Assembly: GCF_916700565.1 (NCBI RefSeq)
Contig: NZ_CAKAKO010000002.1
Span: 930,001 to 994,000, forward strand
Direction: 5' to 3'
Length of the DNA stretch: 64,000 nucleotides
Source: Xenophilus sp. Marseille-Q4582
GTDB taxonomy: Bacteria > Pseudomonadota > Gammaproteobacteria > Burkholderiales > Burkholderiaceae_C
The notes beneath the pieces are model-generated. The model worked only from the letters and a program-made list of their open reading frames with translations. It was not told where the DNA came from and did not search any database. Of the stretch, positions 34,712-43,885 are shown piece after piece (positions within the stretch are counted from its first letter, which is position 1; each line of letters starts with the position of its first letter). The position numbers and the translations under genes are program-made.

Positions 34712-37700
34712 ATGAACAAGTCTTACCGCTCGATTTGGAACGAAGCCCTGGGGGCCTGGGTGGCCGCCAGCGAAATCACGGTGGCGCGGGGCAAGCGCAG
34801 TGGGCGCAGTCTGCTGGTGGCCAGCGTGCTGGGCCTGGCGGCCTTGGGCGCACAGGCGCAGGCCAACGTCACGAGCCGCGCGCTCACCGGCACCGGGGAC
34901 ACCAGCGGCACGCCCACCGCCGGCCAGGTGGTCTTCAACACCGCCGAGGCGGGCAGCGGCGCCACCGCCGTCACCCGCGGCCTGTACCAGTGGAACGGCA
35001 CGGCCTGGGTGCTGCTGCCGTCGAATTCCTTTCTGGTCAACGTCAACAACCAGGCCGCCGGCAGCACGGCGGCCGTGGCCACGGGCGAAAGCGCCGTGGC
35101 CATCGGCAACGGCGCCACAGCCGCCAACATGAACGGCGTGGCCATCGGCCTGAATGCCAACAGCGGCACGGGTGGGATCAGCGAGCAGAACGTGGCCATC
35201 GGCGCGGACTCGCGGGCGAGCACGGGCAGCAAGGCAACGGACTTGCCCTCGGGCGCGGTGGCCATCGGCTACAACCAGAATGCGCAGGGCGTGGGCGCGG
35301 TGGCCATCGGTTCCGACAACACGGCGACTGGCGATGGATCGCTGGCGCTGGGCCGCATCAGCCAGGCGACGGGCGCGGGCTCGATTGCCTTCGGCGACAG
35401 TGCCACGGCCACCGGATTCCGCGGATTCGCGCTGGGTTCGGCGGCCACCGCCAGCGAGTTCAGCACGATCGCCGTGGGTGACAGCGCCAAGGCGGAAGCC
35501 ATCAGCGCCATCGCCATCGGGCGCGTTTCCAAGGCCTTGGGGCGTGAATCCATCGTGATGGGGGATAACGCAAACGCAGCCTCCACTGCCACTCGCAGCA
35601 TTGCACTGGGTTCGTCCGCGCAGACCACGGCCAATGATGTGGTGGCGATTGGCGCGAACACGCTGGGGCAAGGGGGGAACGCGGTGGCGATTGGCGGAAG
35701 CAGGGACCCGTCGACGGCCGCGCGTGCCGTCGCCGAGCGGGCCATCGCTCTGGGTTACGCGAGCAGCGCCAGCCAGACAAGCGCCATTGCCATCGGCGAC
35801 GGCGCTACGTCGTCCAACCTCAGTACCACTGCGATCGGCCAAGGTGCCCAGGCTTCGTTGGGCTACGCCCTCGCGATCGGCTCCAATGCCAAAGCCCTGT
35901 CGTTCCGGAGCATTGCGATTGGCACCGATGCGGAGTCCGAAAGCTGGAGAGGCATTGCGTTGGGAAGCGGGGCCAAGACGGCCGCCCAGCCTGGTTTCAT
36001 CAGTGACAGCGTGGCCATTGGTACGGGGGCAACGGCCAACAACTGGAGCTCGGTGGTGATCGGCACCAATGCGGGCGTGGGATCCGTGACCAGCAACGCC
36101 AATGGCAGCAACGTGGCGATCGGAACCAGTACCGGCCAAGCGGTGAATGGCTACTACAACACCGCCGTGGGCATGGAGTCCGGAAAGAACGTCATCGGAG
36201 TCGCGAACACTGGCTTGGGGCAAGGCAGCGCTCGTGGCGTTCGCGGCGACTACAACGCCGGAATCGGCATGAACGCAGGCCACACCGTGACCGGCAGCAG
36301 CAACATTGGTTTCGGTACGGCAGCGGGTGCCACGGTGGTGGGAGATGAGAACTTCGGCGCAGGGTACTTGACTGGCGCCAATGTGACGGGCAGTCGCAAT
36401 GTGGCCTTGGGTTCGTGGGCAGGCCGCGACATTGGCACTGCGGCGGCGCCCGTCAACGACACCATCTCGGTGGGGAGCAACAGCCTGGCGTCGGCCGACA
36501 AGGCGATCGCGATCGGTGCAGGCGCGTTGGCCTCGGGCGCGAGCAGCATCAGCATCGGCACGGGCAACATCGTGACCGGCGCCCGTTCCGGCGCCATCGG
36601 CGACCCCAGCTATATCGACGGTGATGACAGCTACGCCATCGGCAACAACAACACCATCGCGGCAGGCACGACCGAAGCGTTCATCCTCGGCAACAACGTC
36701 AACCTGGCGGCGGGCGTGAACCGGGCGGTGGCGTTGGGGCACGCTTCCAAGGTCACGGTGGCGGACGGCGTGGCGCTGGGCGCCCAGTCGGTGGCCAGCA
36801 CGGCTGCAGGCGTGACCGGCTACGACCAGTCGACCGGCACCACCTACGCGGGCGCCGCCTCGAACGCCTGGACTAGCACGCACGCGGCCGTGAGCGTGGG
36901 CGACGGCGCCAACATCACGCGCCAGATCACCGGCGTGGCCGCGGGCGCGCAAGACACCGATGCCGTGAATGTGGCCCAGCTCAAGGCGATGACAGCGGCG
37001 TCCGCCACGCACTACTACAGCGTCGATTCCACTGAAATCGGCACGGGCAGCAACTACGCCAACGACGGCGCCAGCGGCGAAGGCGCCCTGGCCGCAGGCG
37101 TGAAGGCGTCGGCACAGGGCAAGTACAGCACCTCGGTGGGCTATGGCAACGTAGCCACCACCTCCAGCGACGACTCCCGCGCCGTCGCCGTGGGCTCCGG
37201 AAACACGGCCATTGCCACCACCGGCAACAAGGACGCGGCGGTGGCCCTGGGCGTCGACAACACGATTGGCGGCACGGGCGGGGGCTACAGCTCGGGGGTC
37301 GCAGGAGGGGTGCGCAACACCATTGCAGGCAGTGGCGCTGCCTGGGGCACCGACAACAGCATCGCGCAGACCGCGACCAACGGTACCGCATTGGGCACCG
37401 ATAACACCCTGCAAGGCAGTGGCAGCAACGGCAACACGGCTGTGGGCATGGGCAACACCGTGACGGACGGCTACGGAAGCACCGCCGTGGGCTACTTCAA
37501 CCAGGTCACGGCCACCAACCCCAACAGTGGCTCTGCCAACGCATTCGGCCTGGGCAACACGGTCAACGGTGACGATTCCACGGCGGTTGGCGTGTCCAAC
37601 CAGGCCACAGGCAACCACGCCTTCGTGGCGGGCTACCAATCTAAGGCCGTCGCTGAAGCCGTGGCCATTGGCAGCGGCGCCCAGGCCACCGCAGAGACCA

Positions 37701-40642
37701 GCATCGCCATCGGCAGAGGTGCCAGGACCACCGCAGTGTCCAGCACCGCCATTGCCCTGGGCGCCTCGGCAGAGATCAATGACAGCAGGGATTCGATCGT
37801 CCTTGGATCCAGCTCGCAGGCGAACGGCGGCGCCAGCAATCTGGTCGTGGGCAACAGCAGCCATGTCAGCGCGTCGAGCGCCGGCTCCTCCCCCAGCAAC
37901 AACGTGGCGGTGGGCGCGTACAACCAAATCTACGGTGGCTATGGCAACGTGATTCTGGGAGCGGGCAGCACGATCAGTGGCCCTGGCGCGGCCGGCGACC
38001 CGGGCAACGACAACATCCTCATCGGCTCCGGCATGATGATGAACAGTTCGCAGCAAAGCATTTCCATTGGTGCTTCCAACACCGTGGACAGCAACCAGGC
38101 CGCCGTGCTGGGCGGCAGCGTGACCATCGGCAAGGGCATCGACCGGGCCGTGGCGCTGGGACATGCCTCCAAGGTCACGGTGGCGGACGGCGTGGCGCTG
38201 GGCGCGGGCAGCCTCGCCAGCACCGATGCTGGGGTGAACACGGCGGTGGGTGGCTACGACCCGAGCACGGGCCTGGCCAGCACGGACACGTCCCCAACCT
38301 GGCTCAGCACGCGCGGCGCGGTGAGCGTGGGCGGCAATGGGCAGACGCGGCAGATCACGAACGTGGCTGCCGGCTCGCAAGACACCGATGCCGTGAACGT
38401 GGCGCAGTTGAAGGCGACCACGGCCGCCGCCGCGACGCATTACTACAGCGTCAATGATGGGGGGACCAAGGGCGGTAACTACAGCAACGATGGCGCAACG
38501 GGTACCAATGCGCTTGCTGCTGGCGTCAGCGCGAGCGCCACGGGCACAGGCACTGTTGCTATTGGCACCAACGCGCGGTCAGGAAGCACCTTTTCCCCCG
38601 GGGCCACCCAGAATGCGGTGGCCATCGGGACGGATTCGGGTGCCTATGGAACAGGTGCGATCGCGGTTGGCTCTTCGGCATTCGCGAACGGGCCGAGTGT
38701 GGCCATGGGGCAGAATGCAAGGACTGTGGCGAGCTTCGCCGCCAGCAACTTCAGCAACAGCAGCGTTGCGATTGGCAATGATGCCCAGGCGATCATCGAT
38801 GCACGTTTTCAAGCGATCTCCGCCGTGGCGATTGGCGCGCGAACCCGTGCCAACGTGGCCAACGGCACGGCGATAGGCAACGAAGCTTCGACGACCATCG
38901 CAGGAGGCGTGGCGCTGGGCGCAGGCAGTGTGGCTTCGGTGGCGGGTGGTGCGCTGGGCTACAACCCTGCAAGCGCCACGGCAGCGGACATCGCCGCGAT
39001 CCAGGCCACCAATAGCACCACGCTGGGCGCGGTGAGCGTGGGCACGGGCGCGGCGGGCGGTAACCGCCAGATCGTGAACGTGGCCGCGGGCACTGTCGAC
39101 AGCGATGCGGTGAACGTAGCGCAGCTCAAGGCCGTGGCCGAAAGCGCGGCGGCAGGGGCTACGCACTTCTACAGCGTGGGCAGCAGCGACGACAAGGCCG
39201 GCAACTACAACAACGATGGGGCGCAAGGCGCAGACAGCCTGGCCGCGGGCGTGGGAGCCAGCACCACGGCGGCGGCCGCGGGGGGCGTGGCCGTGGGCCC
39301 GAACGCCAGCGTCTCGGCCACCAACGGCGTGGCCCTGGGGCAGGGCGCGACGGCCAGCCATGCCAACAGCGTGGCCCTGGGCAGCGGCTCGGTGACGGGC
39401 GCATCGGCCGCGGTGACCACGGCGTCCATCACCACCGCCGGTGCCAACGGCGGCACGTACAACTATGGCGGCTTCGCGGGCGCCTCCAACGTGGTCGGCG
39501 TGGTCAGCGTCGGCGGTGCCGGCGGCGCCACGCGGCAGATCACCAACGTGGCGCCGGGCGCCATCACCGCGACGAGCACCGATGCGATCAACGGCAGCCA
39601 GCTGTATGCCGTGGCCCAGGGGCTGAACGAGCGCATCGACAACATCCCGACGCAGGCGGGGCCGCAGGGTCCGGAAGGCCCTGCGGGCCCGGAAGGTCCT
39701 CAAGGTCCGCAGGGGCCCCAGGGGCCGCAAGGTCCGCAGGGGCAGCCGGGAGCGCAAGGTCCCCAAGGCCCGCAAGGTCCTCAAGGTCCGCAAGGCGCCA
39801 AGGGGGACAAGGGGGACACCGGGGCCACCGGAGCCACCGGGGCGACCGGCGCCAAGGGCGACAAGGGGGACACCGGCGCCGCGGGCAAGGACGGCCTGAA
39901 CGGCAAGGACGGCGTCGACGCCGACGTGGCCGGCGTGGTGCAGTACACGAAGAACGTCGACGGCAGCTTCAACAAGAACGAGGTCCACCTGAACCCGAAC
40001 GGCAACGGTCCGACCACGATCACCAACGTGGCCAATGGCGTGAACGGCAGCGATGCGGTGAACGTCAACCAGCTGAACACGGCGGCCAACAAGTGGATCA
40101 CGGCCAACGTGACCGACTACAAGGCGCCCAGCGCCATCGGCGTGAACGCGACGGCGGTGGGCAGCGGCTCGATCGCCATCGGCACCAACTCGATCGCGAT
40201 CGGCACCGGCTCCTTCGACGACGGCCGCGCCAACGTGATGTCGGTGGGCTCGGCGGGCAACGAGCGCCAGATCACCAACGTGGCCGCTGGCACGCACGGC
40301 ACCGACGCGGTGAACGTGAACCAGCTCAACCAGGGCCTGGGCGTGCTCAACGCCAGCATGACGCAGCATGTCAACCGGCTGGACGCGCGCATCGACCAGC
40401 AGGAACGCATGCTGTCCGGCGGCATTGCGGCGTCGGCGGCGTTGGCGGTGGTCACGCCGGTGGAGCCGGGGCGCTACCACGTCACCGGCGGCATGGCCGC
40501 GTACAACGGCCAGGTGGGCATCGGCTTCAACGTGCTCAAGCGCTCCGAGAACGGCCAGCGCACCCTGCACGCGGGCGTGGGCTACGGCACGGGCGGCAGC
40601 AAGGCCATCGTGCGCGTGGGCTTCGGCTTCTCCTTCGACTGA
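34712..40642 (+). CDS. Trimeric autotransporter adhesin (YadA/Hia type)
   Basis: This 1976-residue type Vc secreted adhesin should form a surface trimer. An extended signal peptide opens it ([20 protein letters not shown], cleavage near AQA-QAN at about residue 50). The head has dozens of YadA-like repeats ([20 protein letters not shown] types) from about residue 120. Three neck connectors ([10 protein letters not shown]) follow the modules near 36720-37120, 38140-38540 and 38900-39250. Residues 1650-1736 are collagen-like. Two more necks precede the C-terminal YadA anchor, which starts around [11 protein letters not shown] and ends GFGFSFD, with Asp rather than the usual aromatic residue last. 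It is followed closely by a TpgA-like gene. Binding target is unknown. Confidence 0.95.
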   Translation: MNKSYRSIWNEALGAWVAASEITVARGKRSGRSLLVASVLGLAALGAQAQANVTSRALTGTGDTSGTPTAGQVVFNTAEAGSGATAVTRGLYQWNGTAWVLLPSNSFLVNVNNQAAGSTAAVATGESAVAIGNGATAANMNGVAIGLNANSGTGGISEQNVAIGADSRASTGSKATDLPSGAVAIGYNQNAQGVGAVAIGSDNTATGDGSLALGRISQATGAGSIAFGDSATATGFRGFALGSAATASEFSTIAVGDSAKAEAISAIAIGRVSKALGRESIVMGDNANAASTATRSIALGSSAQTTANDVVAIGANTLGQGGNAVAIGGSRDPSTAARAVAERAIALGYASSASQTSAIAIGDGATSSNLSTTAIGQGAQASLGYALAIGSNAKALSFRSIAIGTDAESESWRGIALGSGAKTAAQPGFISDSVAIGTGATANNWSSVVIGTNAGVGSVTSNANGSNVAIGTSTGQAVNGYYNTAVGMESGKNVIGVANTGLGQGSARGVRGDYNAGIGMNAGHTVTGSSNIGFGTAAGATVVGDENFGAGYLTGANVTGSRNVALGSWAGRDIGTAAAPVNDTISVGSNSLASADKAIAIGAGALASGASSISIGTGNIVTGARSGAIGDPSYIDGDDSYAIGNNNTIAAGTTEAFILGNNVNLAAGVNRAVALGHASKVTVADGVALGAQSVASTAAGVTGYDQSTGTTYAGAASNAWTSTHAAVSVGDGANITRQITGVAAGAQDTDAVNVAQLKAMTAASATHYYSVDSTEIGTGSNYANDGASGEGALAAGVKASAQGKYSTSVGYGNVATTSSDDSRAVAVGSGNTAIATTGNKDAAVALGVDNTIGGTGGGYSSGVAGGVRNTIAGSGAAWGTDNSIAQTATNGTALGTDNTLQGSGSNGNTAVGMGNTVTDGYGSTAVGYFNQVTATNPNSGSANAFGLGNTVNGDDSTAVGVSNQATGNHAFVAGYQSKAVAEAVAIGSGAQATAETSIAIGRGARTTAVSSTAIALGASAEINDSRDSIVLGSSSQANGGASNLVVGNSSHVSASSAGSSPSNNVAVGAYNQIYGGYGNVILGAGSTISGPGAAGDPGNDNILIGSGMMMNSSQQSISIGASNTVDSNQAAVLGGSVTIGKGIDRAVALGHASKVTVADGVALGAGSLASTDAGVNTAVGGYDPSTGLASTDTSPTWLSTRGAVSVGGNGQTRQITNVAAGSQDTDAVNVAQLKATTAAAATHYYSVNDGGTKGGNYSNDGATGTNALAAGVSASATGTGTVAIGTNARSGSTFSPGATQNAVAIGTDSGAYGTGAIAVGSSAFANGPSVAMGQNARTVASFAASNFSNSSVAIGNDAQAIIDARFQAISAVAIGARTRANVANGTAIGNEASTTIAGGVALGAGSVASVAGGALGYNPASATAADIAAIQATNSTTLGAVSVGTGAAGGNRQIVNVAAGTVDSDAVNVAQLKAVAESAAAGATHFYSVGSSDDKAGNYNNDGAQGADSLAAGVGASTTAAAAGGVAVGPNASVSATNGVALGQGATASHANSVALGSGSVTGASAAVTTASITTAGANGGTYNYGGFAGASNVVGVVSVGGAGGATRQITNVAPGAITATSTDAINGSQLYAVAQGLNERIDNIPTQAGPQGPEGPAGPEGPQGPQGPQGPQGPQGQPGAQGPQGPQGPQGPQGAKGDKGDTGATGATGATGAKGDKGDTGAAGKDGLNGKDGVDADVAGVVQYTKNVDGSFNKNEVHLNPNGNGPTTITNVANGVNGSDAVNVNQLNTAANKWITANVTDYKAPSAIGVNATAVGSGSIAIGTNSIAIGTGSFDDGRANVMSVGSAGNERQITNVAAGTHGTDAVNVNQLNQGLGVLNASMTQHVNRLDARIDQQERMLSGGIAASAALAVVTPVEPGRYHVTGGMAAYNGQVGIGFNVLKRSENGQRTLHAGVGYGTGGSKAIVRVGFGFSFD
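39659..39919 (+). repeat. Collagen-like Gly-X-Y segment of the adhesin
   Basis: Twenty-nine uninterrupted Gly-X-Y triplets (GPQ, GPE, GPA and GAQ, then GDK, GDT and GAT types, ending GVD) encode residues 1650-1736. The DNA is repetitive (CCGCAAGGT-like units) and could expand or contract by slippage. Bacterial collagen-like stretches form stable triple helices without hydroxyproline, which suits a trimeric stalk. Confidence 0.93.
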
Positions 40643-40667
40643 TCGCGGACCGCGGAGACCTCTCATC

Positions 40668-41537
40668 ATGAAGAACGCTTCCATGAACTTCGCAGCGCTG
40701 TCCAAGGCGGCGCTCGCCACGGCGGCCCTGGTGCTGCTGGCCGCCTGCAGCAGCACCGGCGGCTCGACGGTCAGCACGGCCGACGTGGCGCAGGGCGCCT
40801 CGGGCGAGCGGCAGGACGTGCGCTTTCCCGACCCCGGCAGCGCCTGGCTCAAGGGCGGCACCTTCGTCGACGTGGAGCAACTGCGCCGCATCGGCCGCGG
40901 CATGAACAAGAACCAGGTGCGCGAGCTGATCGGCACGCCGCATTTCAGCGAAGGCTTCTTTGGCGTCACCGAATGGGACTACCTGTTCAACTTCCGCACC
41001 GGCAAGGGCGACGAGTTCGTCAGCTGCCAGTACAAGGTGGTCTACAAGGACGGCCTGTCCGACCAGTTCTTCTGGCGCGACCCGGCCTGCGCCGAGCGGC
41101 TGAGCCCGCAGGTGCGCGAGGTGGTTCGCCCGGTGGCGGCCGTGGCCGCCGCGCCCGAACGCTTCCAGCTCGGTGCCGATGCGCTTTTCGCCTTCGACAG
41201 ATCGGGCGCAGACGACATGCTGCCCGAGGGCCGGCGCCAGCTCGACGAACTGGCGCGCCAGCTGCAGGGCTACAAGCGGCTGGACAGCGTGACCATCGTC
41301 GGCCACACCGACCGCCTGGGCGACGCCGCCTACAACCAGCGCCTGTCGGTGGCGCGGGCCGCCACCGTGCGCGACTACCTCGTGGCGCGCGGGCTGCCGC
41401 AATCGGCCGTGCGCGCACATGGGGTGGGTGAATCGCAGCCCGTCAAGCAGTGTGAAGACAGCCTGGCTCGCGCCGCGCTGATCGCCTGCCTGCAGCCGAA
41501 CCGGCGCGTGGAGCTGGAGGTGCGCGGTGAGCGCTGA
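40668..41537 (+). CDS. tpgA: TpgA-like lipoprotein (BamE-like + OmpA_C-like domains)
   Basis: This 289-residue lipoprotein (lipobox LLAAC, Cys27) has a BamE/SmpA-OmlA-like domain at about residues 60-145 (LRRIGRGMNKNQVRELIGTPHF) and an OmpA_C peptidoglycan-binding domain at about 170-285 (FAFDRSGADDMLPEGRRQL, VTIVGHTDRLGDAAYNQRLS, RAATVRDYL). The same pairing defines TpgA of Acinetobacter Tol 5, which is encoded next to the AtaA adhesin and anchors it to peptidoglycan. Here the gene starts 25 bp after the adhesin stop, so a shared operon and the same anchoring role are likely. It is not proven; generic OmpA-family lipoprotein is the fallback name. Confidence 0.85.
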   Translation: MKNASMNFAALSKAALATAALVLLAACSSTGGSTVSTADVAQGASGERQDVRFPDPGSAWLKGGTFVDVEQLRRIGRGMNKNQVRELIGTPHFSEGFFGVTEWDYLFNFRTGKGDEFVSCQYKVVYKDGLSDQFFWRDPACAERLSPQVREVVRPVAAVAAAPERFQLGADALFAFDRSGADDMLPEGRRQLDELARQLQGYKRLDSVTIVGHTDRLGDAAYNQRLSVARAATVRDYLVARGLPQSAVRAHGVGESQPVKQCEDSLARAALIACLQPNRRVELEVRGER

Positions 41538-41661
41538 GCGCCAGCCCGAACCCCGCCGCACCTGAACGGATGATGCCTTCCCAGCCCTCGCCGGAAACCG
41601 CCCGCACCGACGCGCGCGGGCCCCGGCGTCCTGCACGCTCTCGCGCGTGGACAGGCGACGC

Positions 41662-42414
41662 ATGGCCACACTGACCGACCTGCCGGTGGGCTTCCGTTCG
41701 GGCGTGCCGGCCAAAACCCTGCATCGCGTGGCGCTGCTCGAGGATTCGCCCGAGGAAGCCGTGGCCATGAAGGACCTGCTCGGCGCCAACGGCCTGGAGG
41801 TCTCGCACCAGTCGCGCGCGGATGCCTTCCTGGAGATGCTGCGCCGGGACAGCTTCGACGTGCTGGTGCTCGACTGGAACGTGCCCGGCATGACCGGCTA
41901 CGAAGTGCTGCGCCGCGTGCGCGACGACCTGGGCCTGACGGTGCCGGTGATCATGGTGACCGCGCGCGGCGGCGAGTTCGAGGTCGTGCAGGCCCTGCAG
42001 GGCGGCGCCGACGATTACGTGGTCAAGCCCTGGCGTCCTTTCGAGCTGCTGGCGCGCCTGCGCGTGCTCACGCGCGCCGCGCCGCAGCGCGCCGGCGGCG
42101 CGGGCGAGGAATGCTGGGCCGGCTGGGTGTTCGACAGCGTCGACCGGCGCGTCACGCATGGCGCGCTGTCCGTGCAGCTGTCGCGCAAGGAATTCGAAGT
42201 CGCCCGCGTGCTGTTCCGGCACCTGGGCCAGCCGGTCTCGCGCGAGCACCTCAACCAGGTCGTCTGGGGCGGCGGCACGCAGTCGCGGACGGTGGACACC
42301 CATGTCTCCCGCGTGCGCGTGCGGCTGGACCTGACGGTCGCCCAGGGCTTCCAGCTGCAGGCCATCTACGGTTTCGGCTACCGCCTGGACCAGCTGGAGG
42401 CGGGGCGCGCATGA
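41662..42414 (+). CDS. OmpR-family response regulator
   Basis: This 250-residue regulator has a receiver domain at about residues 25-140 (acidic pocket LLEDSPEE, phosphorylation Asp71 in VLVLDWNVPGMTG, switch Thr in IMVTARGG, Lys in DDYVVKPW) and an OmpR-type winged helix at about 160-245 (LSRKEFEVARVLFRHLGQPV, RTVDTHVSRVRVRL, AIYGFGYRL). ATG 41662 is used; GTG 41647 is possible. Its stop overlaps the start of the LysM-FecR gene (ATGA), and a CHASE2 kinase gene follows, so it is very probably the partner of that kinase. Its target genes are unknown; the adhesin unit 125 bp upstream is a candidate. Confidence 0.93.
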   Translation: MATLTDLPVGFRSGVPAKTLHRVALLEDSPEEAVAMKDLLGANGLEVSHQSRADAFLEMLRRDSFDVLVLDWNVPGMTGYEVLRRVRDDLGLTVPVIMVTARGGEFEVVQALQGGADDYVVKPWRPFELLARLRVLTRAAPQRAGGAGEECWAGWVFDSVDRRVTHGALSVQLSRKEFEVARVLFRHLGQPVSREHLNQVVWGGGTQSRTVDTHVSRVRVRLDLTVAQGFQLQAIYGFGYRLDQLEAGRA

Positions 42415-43859
42415 AGGGTGGCGCGCCGCTTCGGCAGGCCGGGCCTGCGCGCTTCGCCCCGTGGCGGGGCGTGCGCGCGCCAGCCCTCGGCCGCGGCCTG
42501 GCGAGCGGCGATGCCGGCGCGCCGGCCAGGCGCGCGCCGCGCGCCCCGGCCGTGGCCGTGGGCGCCCTGCTGTGGGGGCTCGGCATCGGCCTGGCCAGTG
42601 CCCAGCCCGCCGTGCACGCCCCCGGTGCGCCGGCCGGAACCCATACCGTCCAGCCCGGCGAGACCCTGTGGGACATCAGCCGCCAGCACCTGGGCCGGCC
42701 TCTCTTGTGGCCCGAGGTGCAGCAGCGCAACCGCGTGGGCGAGCCGCGCCTGCTGCAGATCGGCCGCGTGCTGCAGCTGGGCGACGCCGAACGCCAGGCC
42801 GTGGTGATGGCCGCGACCGGCGATGTGCGGCTGGCCGACGGGCCGTCGGCCGGCACGCTGCTGGTGCCTGGCATGCGCCTGCCCGAAGGCAGCCGCGTGC
42901 GCACGGGGGCCGACAGCTTCGTGACCCTGCGCCTGCCCGACGGCTCGCGCGCCACGCTGCCTTCGCAGTCCGTGCTGCGGCTGGTGCATTACTTCGACGC
43001 GCAGGGACGGCCGGCGGTGCTGGTCGACCTGGAGTCGGGCGATGTGGAATCGCGCGTGCCGCCGCGCCCGCGGCCGGCGCCCGGCGGGGCGTGGCGGGTG
43101 CGCACGCGCATGGCCACCGTGGGGGTGCGCGGCACGCACTTCCGCGTGAGCCTGCCGCAGCCCGACCGGACGGCCGTGAGCGTGCTCGAAAGTGCCGTGG
43201 CCGTGAACACCGCCGCGCAGCGCGGCCAGCAGGTGGCGGCCGCGCAGGGCCTGCTGGTGGGCGACGGGTCGCAGGCGGCGCAGGTGCAGCCGCTGCTGCC
43301 CGCGCCCGAATGGGTGGAGCCCGGGCGCGCGCAGAACCAGCCCGAGGTGCTGCTGGCCTGGCACGGCGTGCCCGGCGCCGGCAGCTACCGTGCGCAGGTC
43401 GCGGGCGATGCGGAATTCGTGCAGATCGTGGCCGAGCAGCGGCTGCCCGCGCAGGGCGATGCGGGGCAGGCGCTGTTCGGCGGTCTGGCGCCCGGCACCT
43501 ACTTCGCGCGCGTGGCCGCGTTGACGCCCGAGGGCGTCGAGGGCCTGGTCGCCGTGACCGGCTTCTCGCGCGCGCAGGCGGTGCTGGAGGGGCGCGCGCA
43601 GCTGCTCGCCGCCAGCGGCGAGATCGAATTCGACTGGCGCCCGCTGCCCGGCGCCACCTACCGCCTGGAAGTGGCCGACGACGAGGCCTTCCGTCAGATG
43701 CGCGTGCAGGCCGCCGGCCTCACGAGCGAGCGCGTGCGCGTGCAGGCGCTGCCGCCGGGCCAGTACTGGTGGCGCGTGCAGGCCGAGGTGGTGGACCAGG
43801 GCCAGCGCGCGCAGCTGCTGAGCCCGCCCCGGCCGCTGTCGGTCGAAGGCGTGCGCTGA
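42411..43859 (+). CDS. Exported LysM-FecR domain protein
   Basis: This 482-residue protein has a long N-terminal leader with a hydrophobic signal (VAVGALLWGLGIGLASAQ, about residues 48-65). A LysM domain follows at about 76-125 (HTVQPGETLWDISRQHLGRP), which binds peptidoglycan. A FecR domain lies at about 150-250 (GSRVRTGADSFVTLRLPDGS, RMATVGVRGTHFRV). The C-terminal part has two fibronectin-like repeats (LLAWHGVPGAGSYRAQVAGD, IEFDWRPLPGATYRLEVADD). It starts inside the response regulator stop (ATGA), so synthesis is coupled. Such proteins sit with CHASE2 kinases in other proteobacteria and may present a wall-derived or envelope signal to the kinase; this role is inferred. Confidence 0.9.
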   Translation: MKGGAPLRQAGPARFAPWRGVRAPALGRGLASGDAGAPARRAPRAPAVAVGALLWGLGIGLASAQPAVHAPGAPAGTHTVQPGETLWDISRQHLGRPLLWPEVQQRNRVGEPRLLQIGRVLQLGDAERQAVVMAATGDVRLADGPSAGTLLVPGMRLPEGSRVRTGADSFVTLRLPDGSRATLPSQSVLRLVHYFDAQGRPAVLVDLESGDVESRVPPRPRPAPGGAWRVRTRMATVGVRGTHFRVSLPQPDRTAVSVLESAVAVNTAAQRGQQVAAAQGLLVGDGSQAAQVQPLLPAPEWVEPGRAQNQPEVLLAWHGVPGAGSYRAQVAGDAEFVQIVAEQRLPAQGDAGQALFGGLAPGTYFARVAALTPEGVEGLVAVTGFSRAQAVLEGRAQLLAASGEIEFDWRPLPGATYRLEVADDEAFRQMRVQAAGLTSERVRVQALPPGQYWWRVQAEVVDQGQRAQLLSPPRPLSVEGVR

Positions 43860-43885
43860 GCCACACGCATGCAGGCGATCCCGCC

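Noticed and set aside
34589-38440. A 1283-codon open frame on the minus strand opposite the adhesin gene
   Set aside because: It mirrors repetitive GC-rich adhesin codons, has no signal, domain or ribosome binding site, and is a shadow of the real gene.
35080-39400. Regularly spaced repeated DNA, considered as a CRISPR array
   Set aside because: The repeats are degenerate codons for YadA head motifs in one long frame, with no constant repeat and variable spacer pattern and no cas genes.
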